Shown here: piece after piece, positions 1 to 6,590 of the stretch | How the letters are laid out: every line of letters starts with the position of its first letter | Numbering within the stretch: the stretch's first letter is position 1 | From: Chitinophagales bacterium | GTDB lineage: Bacteria > Bacteroidota > Bacteroidia > Chitinophagales > Chitinophagaceae | Length of the DNA stretch: 12,222 nt | Direction: 5' to 3' | Assembly (NCBI GenBank): GCA_025355935.1 | Contig: JANXYS010000482.1 | Location: 1 to 12,222, forward strand | Translations under genes and position numbers: made by a program | The notes under the pieces: model-generated | Database searches by the model: none | What the model saw: the letters and a program-made list of their open reading frames with translations, nothing else | What the model was told of the DNA's origin: nothing

Positions 1-704
1 TCGTTCAACTGCTTGTTATCAGAAAAAATAATTTCTTCGCTGTTGCCAGTCCACTCTTTTTTCCCCTCTACCATGTACAGGATATTGTCGCCAATTTCCA
101 TTACACTATTCATGTCGTGGGTGTTGATGACCGTGGTAATATTAAATTCTACCGTGAGCTCTTTAATGAGTTTGTCGATAACCATCGATGTTTTGGGATC
201 GAGGCCCGAATTGGGCTCATCGCAAAAAAGGTATTTCGGATTTAAAACGATGGCGCGCGCAATACCTACCCGCTTTTTCATACCGCCGCTAATCTCCGCC
301 GGGAATTTTTTATTGGCGTCTTTCAGGTTTACTCTTTCCAGTACTTCGTTTACACGCTTCCTTTTTACTGATGACGAATCGCGGGTAAACATATCAAGTG
401 GAAACCTGATATTATTTTCCACGGTCATGCTGTCGAACAGGGCCGAACCCTGAAACAGCATCCCGATTTGCTGGCGCAGGAGCTTGCGGTCTTCTTCCGT
501 CATATCCGTAAAACTTACCCCATCATAAATGATTTCGCCCTCGTCAGGCTCAAAAAGACCCACCAGACATTTTTGCAGCACCGTCTTCCCGCTTCCACTG
601 GTGCCGATAATAAGATTGGTTTTGCCCGTCTCCATTACATGACTTACCCCGTCGAGCACTACTTTATCACCGAAACTTTTTTTGATATCTTTAAATTCAA
701 TCAT
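1..704 (-). CDS. mlaF: MlaF-type ABC transporter ATP-binding protein (3' end cut by window edge)
   Basis: ATPase subunit of an MCE/Mla-type lipid ABC transporter, expected on the cytoplasmic face of the inner membrane where it powers phospholipid movement with the MlaE permease. The minus-strand translation begins MIEFKDIKKSFGDKVVL and stays open for 234 residues to the window edge, so only a short C-terminus is missing (family about 250). All nucleotide-binding motifs are visible: Walker A GTSGSGKT (34-41), Q-loop Gln85 in MLFQGSALFDSMTVE, signature SGGMKKR (139-145), Walker B YLFCDEP with Glu163, D-loop SGLDP, and switch His196. The GSALFDSMTV stretch and SGGMKKRVGIARA are typical of MlaF rather than of other importers. 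It starts 29 bp after mlaE on the same strand, so the two are very likely cotranscribed. The substrate-binding MlaD-like partner is not visible and may lie beyond the left edge. Confidence 0.93.
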   Translation of the reverse strand, partial: MIEFKDIKKSFGDKVVLDGVSHVMETGKTNLIIGTSGSGKTVLQKCLVGLFEPDEGEIIYDGVSFTDMTEEDRKLLRQQIGMLFQGSALFDSMTVENNIRFPLDMFTRDSSSVKRKRVNEVLERVNLKDANKKFPAEISGGMKKRVGIARAIVLNPKYLFCDEPNSGLDPKTSMVIDKLIKELTVEFNITTVINTHDMNSVMEIGDNILYMVEGKKEWTGNSEEIIFSDNKQLN

Positions 705-733
705 GATCGTATTTTATAGAAGTCAGGTTATTT

Positions 734-1471
734 TTATAGTAAGGCAGCCGCCAGTATATAATCTGCTAGGAGGATAACGATACAACTTACTACCACCGAT
801 TTGGTACTGCTCCGGCCAATCTCCAGTGATCCGCCGGTTACGTAATAACCAAAATAGGCGGGAATACTGCTTATGAAAAAGGCAAAAGTGTAAGCCTTAA
901 TTAGCGAGAACGTTACATTGAAAGGCATGAAGTTTTGCATTAATCCCCTGTCGAATGTCTCGGTAGAAAGGATGCCGGATGCAGAACCCGCAAATCGCCC
1001 GCCATATATCCCTAATACCATTGCAAGCACTACCATCAATGGTATAGTAACCAACGCGGCTACTATCTTAGGCATGATCAGGTAGGTTTTGGTATTAATG
1101 CCCATGATCTCTAAGGCATCAATTTGCTCACTTACCCGCATATTTCCCAATTCACTGGCGATCTTGCTGCCGATTACACCCGCCAGTACAATACAAACCA
1201 GCGTAGGGGCAAACTCCAGGATAACAGTATCCCGTACAATCTGTGCAATTGTACTTCTCTGAATGAGTGGACTTACCAGCTGGTAAGCCGTTTGAACGGT
1301 ACTTACCGCGCCCATAAACAAGGAGATGATACTTACTATTCCCAATGATCCTATCCCAATGTCGGCGCACTGGTGCATGAACTCCTTCCAGTATAGCTTG
1401 GCGTTTTCGGGTTTACTGAACATGCCCTTGAGCATCAACAGGTATTTTCCTAAATGCGTAAAAAAATTCAT
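734..1471 (-). CDS. mlaE: MlaE-family ABC transporter permease
   Basis: Membrane permease of the same MCE/Mla-type lipid transporter as the ATPase that follows it. The 245-residue length is usual for the family. An amphipathic N-terminus is followed by several hydrophobic segments, roughly at 40-65, 88-108, 135-160, 188-212 and 225-245. The family hallmark on the cytoplasmic loop is present at about 105-124, where ELGNMRVSEQIDALEIMGI matches the EIGSMRVSEQIDAL-type MlaE signature that contacts the ATPase. ATG at 1471 is the natural start: it lies 38 bp after the maeB stop, in A/T-rich sequence with no Shine-Dalgarno site. No terminator is obvious in that gap, so transcription from maeB could continue through mlaE and mlaF; this is inference. 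Known role of the family: retrograde or anterograde phospholipid transport for outer-membrane lipid asymmetry. Confidence 0.94.
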   Translation of the reverse strand: MNFFTHLGKYLLMLKGMFSKPENAKLYWKEFMHQCADIGIGSLGIVSIISLFMGAVSTVQTAYQLVSPLIQRSTIAQIVRDTVILEFAPTLVCIVLAGVIGSKIASELGNMRVSEQIDALEIMGINTKTYLIMPKIVAALVTIPLMVVLAMVLGIYGGRFAGSASGILSTETFDRGLMQNFMPFNVTFSLIKAYTFAFFISSIPAYFGYYVTGGSLEIGRSSTKSVVVSCIVILLADYILAAALL

Positions 1472-1509
1472 GCGGTTAAGTTATTTAAGTTCTGCGTTAA
1501 TTACCATTA

Positions 1510-3852
1510 TTATGCCGTAGTTTTTGCCGGCCGTTTCCACCATTTGCTCTTCCGCATCTCTTCCTGGGTGTTGGTTTTACTCTTGCCCTGGGCATCTACC
1601 ACGGCAATAACAACCATATTATAAATACTCCGGATGCTGCTGCCTAATTGCAAAACGTGCACTGGTTTGTTTAAACCCAGCAATATAGGCCCGATACTAT
1701 CGGCACCGCCAACCTCCTGCAATAGGTTATAGGCGATGTTCCCCGCTGCAAGATTGGGAAAAATAAGCGTATTTACATCACCATTTACTAATTCTGTGAA
1801 TGGATAGTTTTCCTTTAGAATCTCTTTATTAAAAGCGAGTATGCCCTGCATTTCCCCATCACATACCAATTTAGGATCTTTTTGCTTTACTATTTCCCGG
1901 GCCCGGCGAACCAGGTTGGCTTCGGGCGAATCGCTGCTACCAAAATTTGAATAAGATAACATAGCAATCTTCGGAACGATATTAAATTGCTTTACTTCCT
2001 TCGCTACCAGGAGGGTTATCTCTGCCAGTTCCTCAGCTGTGGGGTTGAAGTTAACCGTAGTATCTGCCAAAAATAGCGGGCCGCGTTTGGTGAAAAGCAG
2101 GTACATCCCCGCAATCTTTTTAACTCCTGGCTCGGTACCTATGATCTGTAGTGCCGGCCGGATTGCATCGGGATAGTTGCGGCTGAGTCCGCTGATCATG
2201 CAGTCGGCAATGCCAGTTTCTACCATCATACAACCAAAATGATTTCTTTCCCGCATCACTTTGTACGACTCATACCTGTTCATTCCTTTTCGTTGCCGTT
2301 TCTCGAAGAACAGATCGCCAAATTGCTTACGCAATTCATCCGTATCGTCTGACTTTGGATCGATGATGGGTATGCTTTCCAGGTCAATGCTATGCGAGGC
2401 TGCAATCTTCTTAATTCTCTTTTCATCGCCCAGTAAGATCGGGTACCCAATTTTTTCATCCTGCACAAGTTGCGCAGCTTTTAACACCTTGGCATTTTCT
2501 GCATCGGCAAATACTACCCGCTTGGGATCACGGCGAGCCTTGTTGCCAATTACCCTGCTAAGCTGGTTATCCAGCCCCAGGCGCTTGTTGAGTTCGAGAC
2601 TATACGCATCCCAATCGGTAATTTGCTGACGGGCTACCCCGCTTTCGATAGCAGCCTTAGCCACTGCAGGTGCTACGGTTGACAACAAGCGCGGATCTAC
2701 TGGTTTCGGGATTATATAATTGGCACCGAAGGTGATATTCTGATCGTTGTATGCAAGGTTGACAATGTCAGGAACGGGGGTTTTTGCCAGTTCAGCTAAC
2801 GCTTTTACAGCCGCGAGTTTCATGGCTTCGTTGATCTGCGTAGCCCTCACGTCGAGGGCACCACGAAAAATGTAAGGAAAGCCCAATACATTATTTACCT
2901 GGTTAGGATAATCGCTCCGGCCAGTGGCCATAATAAGGTCGCGACGAACGGCCACGGCCGCTTCATAGGTGATCTCGGGATCAGGGTTGGCCATCGCAAA
3001 AACGATAGGATTTTTTGCCATCGACTTCACCATCTCCGCCGATACAACATTGCCCACACTCAAGCCAAGGAAGACATCCGCATCTTTCATGGCTTTGTCG
3101 AGATTTGTATTGGAAAATTTTTCCTCGATGGTAAACTCCTGCTTCAATTCTTCTATATCTTTCCTGCCCTTATGTAGCACCCCGTCTTTATCAAATACAA
3201 TAAAATTAGAAGGCTTTGCGCCAAGAGACACGTACAGTTTCATACAAGCCATGGCTGCAGCACCTGCGCCATTCACCACAAACTTTACTTTGTCAATTTT
3301 TTTCTTTTGTACCTCGAGGGCGTTGAGTAGCGCCGCAGCGGAGATGATGGCTGTACCGTGCTGGTCATCATGCATCACCGGGATATTACATTGCGCCCTG
3401 AGTTCCTGTTCAATGTAAAAGCATTCTGGTGCTTTAATATCTTCCAGGTTAATTCCTCCAAATGTAGGTTCGAGTGCTTTAACGATCTGCACAAACTTAA
3501 CAGGATCTGTCTCGTTAATCTCGATGTCAAAGACATCTATATCCGCGAAAATTTTGAAGAGTACTCCTTTCCCTTCCATTACGGGTTTGCTGGCACCCGG
3601 ACCAATATTTCCTAATCCTAAAACGGCGGTTCCATTTGTAATCACGCCTACCAGGTTCCCTTTCGCTGTGTACTTATAAATATCGTCAGGGTTTGCGGCA
3701 ATTTCTTTGCAGGGTTCTGCAACACCGGGAGAGTATGCAAGAGAAAGATCGCGCTGTGTTTTTGCTTCTTTAGTCGGCACCACTTCTATCTTCCCAGGAC
3801 GACCCTTTGAATGATATTCCAGCGCCTGCTGTTTTCTGAGTTCTTTTGACAT
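1510..3852 (-). CDS. maeB: NADP-dependent malic enzyme with C-terminal phosphotransacetylase-like domain (MaeB)
   Basis: Oxidative decarboxylation of malate to pyruvate, normally yielding NADPH, in the cytoplasm. The protein is 780 residues from ATG 3852, the usual size of the two-domain MaeB form. The N-terminal malic enzyme half (about 1-425) shows Tyr40 in LAYSPGVAEP, Lys95 in MEGKGVLFKIFADIDVFDIE, the metal site HDDQHGTA (161-167), the Rossmann loop NGAGAAA (194-200) and MANPDPE (287-293). The C-terminal half (about 430-765) resembles phosphate acetyltransferase; in characterised MaeB proteins it is regulatory (acetyl-CoA sensing) and not catalytic. The frame remains open upstream to 4047, but those 65 residues overlap the end of the DUF4442 gene and look non-coding, whereas MSKELRKQQALEYH is a typical MaeB start. 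A weak promoter-like GAACTTTG lies at 3871-3878 on the minus strand, too close to the start to trust. Confidence 0.96.
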   Translation of the reverse strand: MSKELRKQQALEYHSKGRPGKIEVVPTKEAKTQRDLSLAYSPGVAEPCKEIAANPDDIYKYTAKGNLVGVITNGTAVLGLGNIGPGASKPVMEGKGVLFKIFADIDVFDIEINETDPVKFVQIVKALEPTFGGINLEDIKAPECFYIEQELRAQCNIPVMHDDQHGTAIISAAALLNALEVQKKKIDKVKFVVNGAGAAAMACMKLYVSLGAKPSNFIVFDKDGVLHKGRKDIEELKQEFTIEEKFSNTNLDKAMKDADVFLGLSVGNVVSAEMVKSMAKNPIVFAMANPDPEITYEAAVAVRRDLIMATGRSDYPNQVNNVLGFPYIFRGALDVRATQINEAMKLAAVKALAELAKTPVPDIVNLAYNDQNITFGANYIIPKPVDPRLLSTVAPAVAKAAIESGVARQQITDWDAYSLELNKRLGLDNQLSRVIGNKARRDPKRVVFADAENAKVLKAAQLVQDEKIGYPILLGDEKRIKKIAASHSIDLESIPIIDPKSDDTDELRKQFGDLFFEKRQRKGMNRYESYKVMRERNHFGCMMVETGIADCMISGLSRNYPDAIRPALQIIGTEPGVKKIAGMYLLFTKRGPLFLADTTVNFNPTAEELAEITLLVAKEVKQFNIVPKIAMLSYSNFGSSDSPEANLVRRAREIVKQKDPKLVCDGEMQGILAFNKEILKENYPFTELVNGDVNTLIFPNLAAGNIAYNLLQEVGGADSIGPILLGLNKPVHVLQLGSSIRSIYNMVVIAVVDAQGKSKTNTQEEMRKSKWWKRPAKTTA

Positions 3853-3955
3853 ATGAATGCTTTGATGAAGCAAAGTTCTGTACAGGATTGAACACCTGTG
3901 AGAACACAATTCTGAAGCGCAATTTACAGTATTTACGTCCAGCAATGCGGAATGC

Positions 3956-4435
3956 TTACGCCGGGCGGGCCTTAAAACTCCAGGTGATCGCGAAATCAGC
4001 GATGATGTTATTTTCTTTATCCCTGCCAACGGAGCGAACCGTAACACTGCACGACTTACCGGAGGCCATTGCCTCCCGCGTCATTTGATCAATCCGGCTG
4101 CCGTCCTCGCAAGTGAAGGTAGTAGTGCTTGTTGCCTTCTTCAAAAAATTACCCTCGATCTTTAACACTAGCATGGAGACCGCCGGCTGTTGCCCGTATA
4201 CGGCAGCCATGGAGAGCACCCCCGTACTCATCTCTGCTGCCATCGAAAGGCAGGCGAAATAGGTGCTTCTGAATGGATTGGTTGAAAACCACTTATACGG
4301 CACAGTTACAACGCACTTCTCCTGGTCGGCGTATTGAACGCGCACGCCGCTGAAATAGGCACTCGGGAGTTTCGAGAGCATGAACAGGTGCATTTTAAAA
4401 GGGTGCCGCACCATCTCCAAAAACTTATTGTTCAT
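3956..4435 (-). CDS. DUF4442 family hotdog-fold protein (putative thioesterase-like)
   Basis: A 159-residue soluble protein that I place in the DUF4442 family, hotdog-fold relatives of acyl-CoA thioesterases; the biochemical role is not established and no substrate can be read from sequence. Support: the N-terminus FLEMVRHPFKMHLFMLSKLP, followed by VTVPYKWFSTNPFRSTYFACLSMAAEMSTGVL at about 43-74, which fits the family pattern of an Asn-Pro turn leading into the long central hotdog helix, and then alternating beta strands to the end (ITWSFKARP). No signal peptide is seen. ATG 4435 is preceded by an A/T-rich leader and, further upstream, by a strong palindromic element at 4463-4517, which probably insulates it from the thioredoxin-like gene. 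It ends 103 bp before the maeB start. A generic PaaI-type thioesterase annotation would be the alternative. Confidence 0.82.
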   Translation of the reverse strand: MNNKFLEMVRHPFKMHLFMLSKLPSAYFSGVRVQYADQEKCVVTVPYKWFSTNPFRSTYFACLSMAAEMSTGVLSMAAVYGQQPAVSMLVLKIEGNFLKKATSTTTFTCEDGSRIDQMTREAMASGKSCSVTVRSVGRDKENNIIADFAITWSFKARPA

Positions 4436-4462
4436 GCTTTTTTTATAAATATAGAGGTTTTA

Positions 4463-4517
4463 GAGGTGTCATCTTCGGGTGACACCTCGAGGTGTCAACC
4501 TTTAAAGGTTGACACCT
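4463..4517. repeat. Palindromic element, copy 1: UUCG hairpin plus perfect 28 bp palindrome
   Basis: Two adjacent inverted repeats share the same arm. At 4463-4488, read on the plus strand, GAGGTGTCATC and GGTGACACCTC can pair over 11 bp (one G-U) and close a UUCG tetraloop with a C-G pair, an exceptionally stable RNA hairpin. On the minus strand the same stem has one mismatch. At 4490-4517 a perfect palindrome has arms AGGTGTCAACCTTT and AAAGGTTGACACCT. The arm AGGTGTCA therefore occurs four times in alternating orientation, so alternative pairings are possible. It lies between the thioredoxin-like gene region and the DUF4442 start, where it could act as a terminator-like or REP-like element. 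No long U tract follows on either strand. Confidence 0.85.
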
Positions 4518-4530
4518 GTTCATTAGGCAC

Positions 4531-4590
4531 CTATTTCGTTCCGTACATCATGGGATCGATGGCGTGCGGCGTCGACATCTCAAGTGAACT
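4531..4590 (-). pseudogene. Orphan 3' tail of a thioredoxin-like paralogue
   Basis: On the minus strand this piece reads SSSLEMSTPHAIDPMMYGTK-stop in the last 20 codons, against FLEMWTPHALDPAMYGTK-stop at the end of the intact neighbour; the last 16 residues share 13 identities. Four codons differ silently at the third base (Glu, His, Ala, Pro), one change is Ile/Leu, and only two are non-conservative (Ser/Trp, Met/Ala). That pattern suggests the copy diverged while still part of a translated gene, and that the rest was later lost. Its upstream boundary runs directly into palindromic element copy 2. The frame is closed upstream by a TGA at 4624-4626, and no start codon sits at a sensible position, so it is not expected to make a protein now. 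Confidence 0.75.
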
Positions 4591-4591
4591 T

Positions 4592-4646
4592 GAGGTGTCG
4601 ACTTTGGGTGTCACCTTGAGGTGTCAACCTTTAAAGGTTGACACCT
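4592..4646. repeat. Palindromic element, copy 2: degenerate hairpin plus perfect 28 bp palindrome
   Basis: The second copy of the element lies 13 bp beyond the stop codon of the thioredoxin-like gene. The 28 bp palindrome at 4619-4646 (arms AGGTGTCAACCTTT and its complement) is base-for-base identical to copy 1. The companion hairpin at about 4593-4616 has lost several pairs and the UUCG loop, keeping only the outer AGGTG/CACCT pairing firmly. Its position just after a stop codon fits a role in ending or stabilising the thioredoxin-like mRNA; that role is inferred. Confidence 0.83.
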
Positions 4647-4659
4647 GTTCATCGCGCAC

Positions 4660-5151
4660 CTATTTCGTTCCGTACATCGCCGGATCAAGCGCATGCGGCG
4701 TCCACATTTCGAGGAACGAAAGCACTTTGTTTTTATCATATGACCCCTTGCCGTCTTCGAGGTATTCGCTGTTCTGCGTATTCAGACGGTTGCCTTTCTC
4801 ATCCAAAATCACAAAGGTTGGAAAACCAAAGCGCTGCGGGTATCCAAGATTTGCCAGGGCCGCTTCATTTTTATTTTCCTTGCTGTAGTTAAGATGATAC
4901 CAAATAAACCCCGACTTCATTACCGAATCAATCTGCGCATCTGCAACCGCGAATTTGGCGAATTTAATACACCAGCTACACCAGTTACCTCCAGCCTGAA
5001 TCAACACAAATTTGTGCTGGGCTTTTGCCTGGCTCAGGGCAATTTTTAAATCCTTTTTTACATCCGCAGCGGGATGGTATAATTGACTGTCTTGTGCCCG
5101 CAGCAGGCTAACCGAAAGCAGCATCAAGAGGACGAGCAAATATTTTTTCAT
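4660..5151 (-). CDS. Secreted thioredoxin-fold protein with CSWC motif
   Basis: A 163-residue exported thioredoxin-like protein, probably a periplasmic or envelope thiol-disulfide protein. The N-terminus MKKYLLVLLMLLSVSLLRAQ is a clear Sec signal peptide, with cleavage likely near residue 20. The thioredoxin core follows: KFVLIQAGGNWCSWC carries the redox pair Cys58 and Cys61 (C-S-W-C instead of the classical C-G-P-C), and the cis-proline is Pro111 in FGFPTFVILDEKG. The form resembles the thioredoxin_7/DUF255-like single-domain proteins common in Bacteroidota. The physiological substrate cannot be read from sequence. It begins 149 bp after the lysA stop, so it may have its own promoter, although I see no convincing one. 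Its last ~18 codons are duplicated downstream (4531-4590), the relic of a lost tandem paralogue or of repeat-driven rearrangement. Confidence 0.9.
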   Translation of the reverse strand: MKKYLLVLLMLLSVSLLRAQDSQLYHPAADVKKDLKIALSQAKAQHKFVLIQAGGNWCSWCIKFAKFAVADAQIDSVMKSGFIWYHLNYSKENKNEAALANLGYPQRFGFPTFVILDEKGNRLNTQNSEYLEDGKGSYDKNKVLSFLEMWTPHALDPAMYGTK

Positions 5152-5300
5152 GTTGCGAAATTAAAGCATAGATAATAAAATGACAGTTTCATGCACATTT
5201 CTTCATGACCGTTCCTGTAAATTAACAAGGTGAATAATGGCAGAGATGCACCAACAATTTGCGCAGGCACCGAACTTTGTAAATTGTCCCGATTTTAGCG

Positions 5301-6506
5301 TTAAAGTACCTGATGGCGAAGCAGATCATCGAAATCTTCGCGGTTACGGATGAGCGTTACCTCTCCATCTTTCAACATTACCTCAGCGGGTTTCAGACGG
5401 GAATTAAAATTGGAGGACATTTCAAAACCATAGGCCCCGGCATTATAAAACACCAGCAGGTCACCTTCCCGTACCTCCTGCAGCGTACGATTCCAGGCGA
5501 ACGTGTCGGTTTCACAAATATTACCAACTACCGCGTATGATTGTGAGTCACCGCCCGGGTTACTGATATTCTCTATCCGGTGATACGAATCATAAAACAT
5601 CGGCCGGATAAGGTGGTTGAACCCGCTGTTCACGCTGGCAAAATTAGCAGCGCCCGTTTGTTTCATTACGTTCACCTGCGTAATAAAATAGCCGCATTCA
5701 CTTACCAGGAACTTACCTGGCTCAAACCAGATTTGCAGCGGCTTGCCATTAGGGTTAGGGTGTTCGGCGAAGGCCTCTAGCACTTTCATTCCGAGTAACG
5801 GTATATCGGTTTCCTCGTCATCTTTTTTGTAAGGTACTTTCATACCGCCACCCAAATCGATAATCTCAAGCTCTTTGAAAAAAGGTATCTGGTCGAAAAG
5901 GATTTCAATACCCTTTAAAAATACATCCACGTCCCTGATGTCGCTGCCGGTATGGATATGAAGAGCCTGAACAAAGAGATCATATCTATCTACAAGAGCG
6001 AGAATTTTATCAAGCTGGTTGACTGATATGCCGAATTTGCTTTTCTCGTGACCAGTGGAAATTTTAAGGTTTCCTCCTGCCATGATATTCGGCCGCAGGC
6101 GGATACCTACCGGGTAGGAATGTCCGAACTTCTTACCAAACTTTTCCAGGTTACTAAGGCTATCAATATTTATATGAACACCCATACTTTGAGCTTCTTC
6201 GATCTCTGCAAAATCAATCCCATTGGAGGTATATAATATTTCGGAAGGCAAGAACCCTGCGACAACGGCTAGCTTTACTTCATTGATCGAACTGCAGTCG
6301 ACCCCCGCACCTAATGATCTTATATGCCTGAGAATATTTACATTGGTAAGTGCCTTACATGCATAAAAAAAACGTACGTCCCCGCCATTAAATGCATTGG
6401 TAAGGCGTTGATATTGCGAGGTGATTTTATTGCAGTCATATACATACACGGGCGTGCCGAAGTCGCTGGCTATCTTGCTAAGTGTTGCGTGGCTGATGCT
6501 GTCCAT
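5301..6506 (-). CDS. lysA: Diaminopimelate decarboxylase
   Basis: Pyridoxal-phosphate enzyme that decarboxylates meso-diaminopimelate to L-lysine, the last step of lysine synthesis, in the cytoplasm. From ATG 6506 it has 401 residues, normal for the family. The alanine-racemase-like barrel shows the PLP lysine Lys51 in RFFYACKALTN, HIHTGSDI (183-190), the phosphate-binding GGG (219-221) and EPGKFLVSECG (262-272). The C-terminal beta domain shows Cys331-Glu332 in ICETDTF and NAGAYGFEMSSNFNSR with Tyr359. The frame is open to another ATG at 6551, but that one lies inside the terminator hairpin after scpB, so MDSISHATLSK is preferred. The short 30 bp between the U tract and the start leaves little room for a promoter, so expression may depend on partial read-through or on a promoter inside the scpB end. 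Confidence 0.95.
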   Translation of the reverse strand: MDSISHATLSKIASDFGTPVYVYDCNKITSQYQRLTNAFNGGDVRFFYACKALTNVNILRHIRSLGAGVDCSSINEVKLAVVAGFLPSEILYTSNGIDFAEIEEAQSMGVHINIDSLSNLEKFGKKFGHSYPVGIRLRPNIMAGGNLKISTGHEKSKFGISVNQLDKILALVDRYDLFVQALHIHTGSDIRDVDVFLKGIEILFDQIPFFKELEIIDLGGGMKVPYKKDDEETDIPLLGMKVLEAFAEHPNPNGKPLQIWFEPGKFLVSECGYFITQVNVMKQTGAANFASVNSGFNHLIRPMFYDSYHRIENISNPGGDSQSYAVVGNICETDTFAWNRTLQEVREGDLLVFYNAGAYGFEMSSNFNSRLKPAEVMLKDGEVTLIRNREDFDDLLRHQVL

Positions 6507-6536
6507 ACCGGTATAATAATTTATTGATAATGCATT

Positions 6537-6565
6537 AAAAAAAGGCATCAAAAAATCAATGCCTT
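6537..6565 (-). terminator. Intrinsic terminator after scpB
   Basis: Read on the minus strand, the arms AAGGCAT and ATGCCTT (6559-6565 and 6542-6548) form a 7 bp stem that can be extended by two G-U pairs around a T-rich loop. A run of seven T (6537-6543) overlaps and follows the stem. It sits 26 bp after the scpB stop codon and before lysA, the right place and strand to end the atpG-scpB transcript. The stem is short and moderately stable, so leakage into lysA is plausible. Confidence 0.72.
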
Positions 6566-6590
6566 CAAGGAACGTAAATATTATCGTTTA

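Larger units (their letters stand above)
4463..4710. repeat. Two direct repeat units with 129 bp period
   Basis: Unit 1 (4463-4591) and unit 2 (from 4592, recognisable to about 4710) align without gaps at an offset of 129 bp. By eye the first 68 bp differ at 8 positions and the 28 bp palindrome inside is identical. The following 51 bp differ at 9 positions. In unit 2 the right-hand part is the authentic 3' end of the thioredoxin-like gene, including its stop codon; in unit 1 the same part is an orphan copy. The offset is a multiple of three, so both tails lie in the same frame. Confidence 0.93.

Noticed and set aside
13..453. 146-codon plus-strand open frame at the left edge
   Set aside because: It is antisense to the MlaF gene, whose complete ATPase motif set makes it the real coding frame. 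The minus-strand gene simply has no stop inside the window.
3853..4047. 65-residue N-terminal extension of the malic enzyme
   Set aside because: It overlaps the end of the DUF4442 gene in another frame, is not enzyme-like, and MSKELRK at 3852 is a standard MaeB start.
4463..4710. Candidate short CRISPR array
   Set aside because: Only two units exist, the repeats contain coding sequence, the period is 129 bp, and no cas genes are near.
4334..4888. Long plus-strand open frame whose product contains two ~41-residue repeats
   Set aside because: The repeats are the translated antisense of the 129 bp nucleotide duplication, and the frame runs antisense through the ends of the DUF4442 and thioredoxin-like genes, which have strong family signatures.
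5152..5300. Promoter of the thioredoxin-like gene or a terminator of lysA
   Set aside because: Only near matches such as TAATTTCG were found and no stem with a U tract, so neither can be called.
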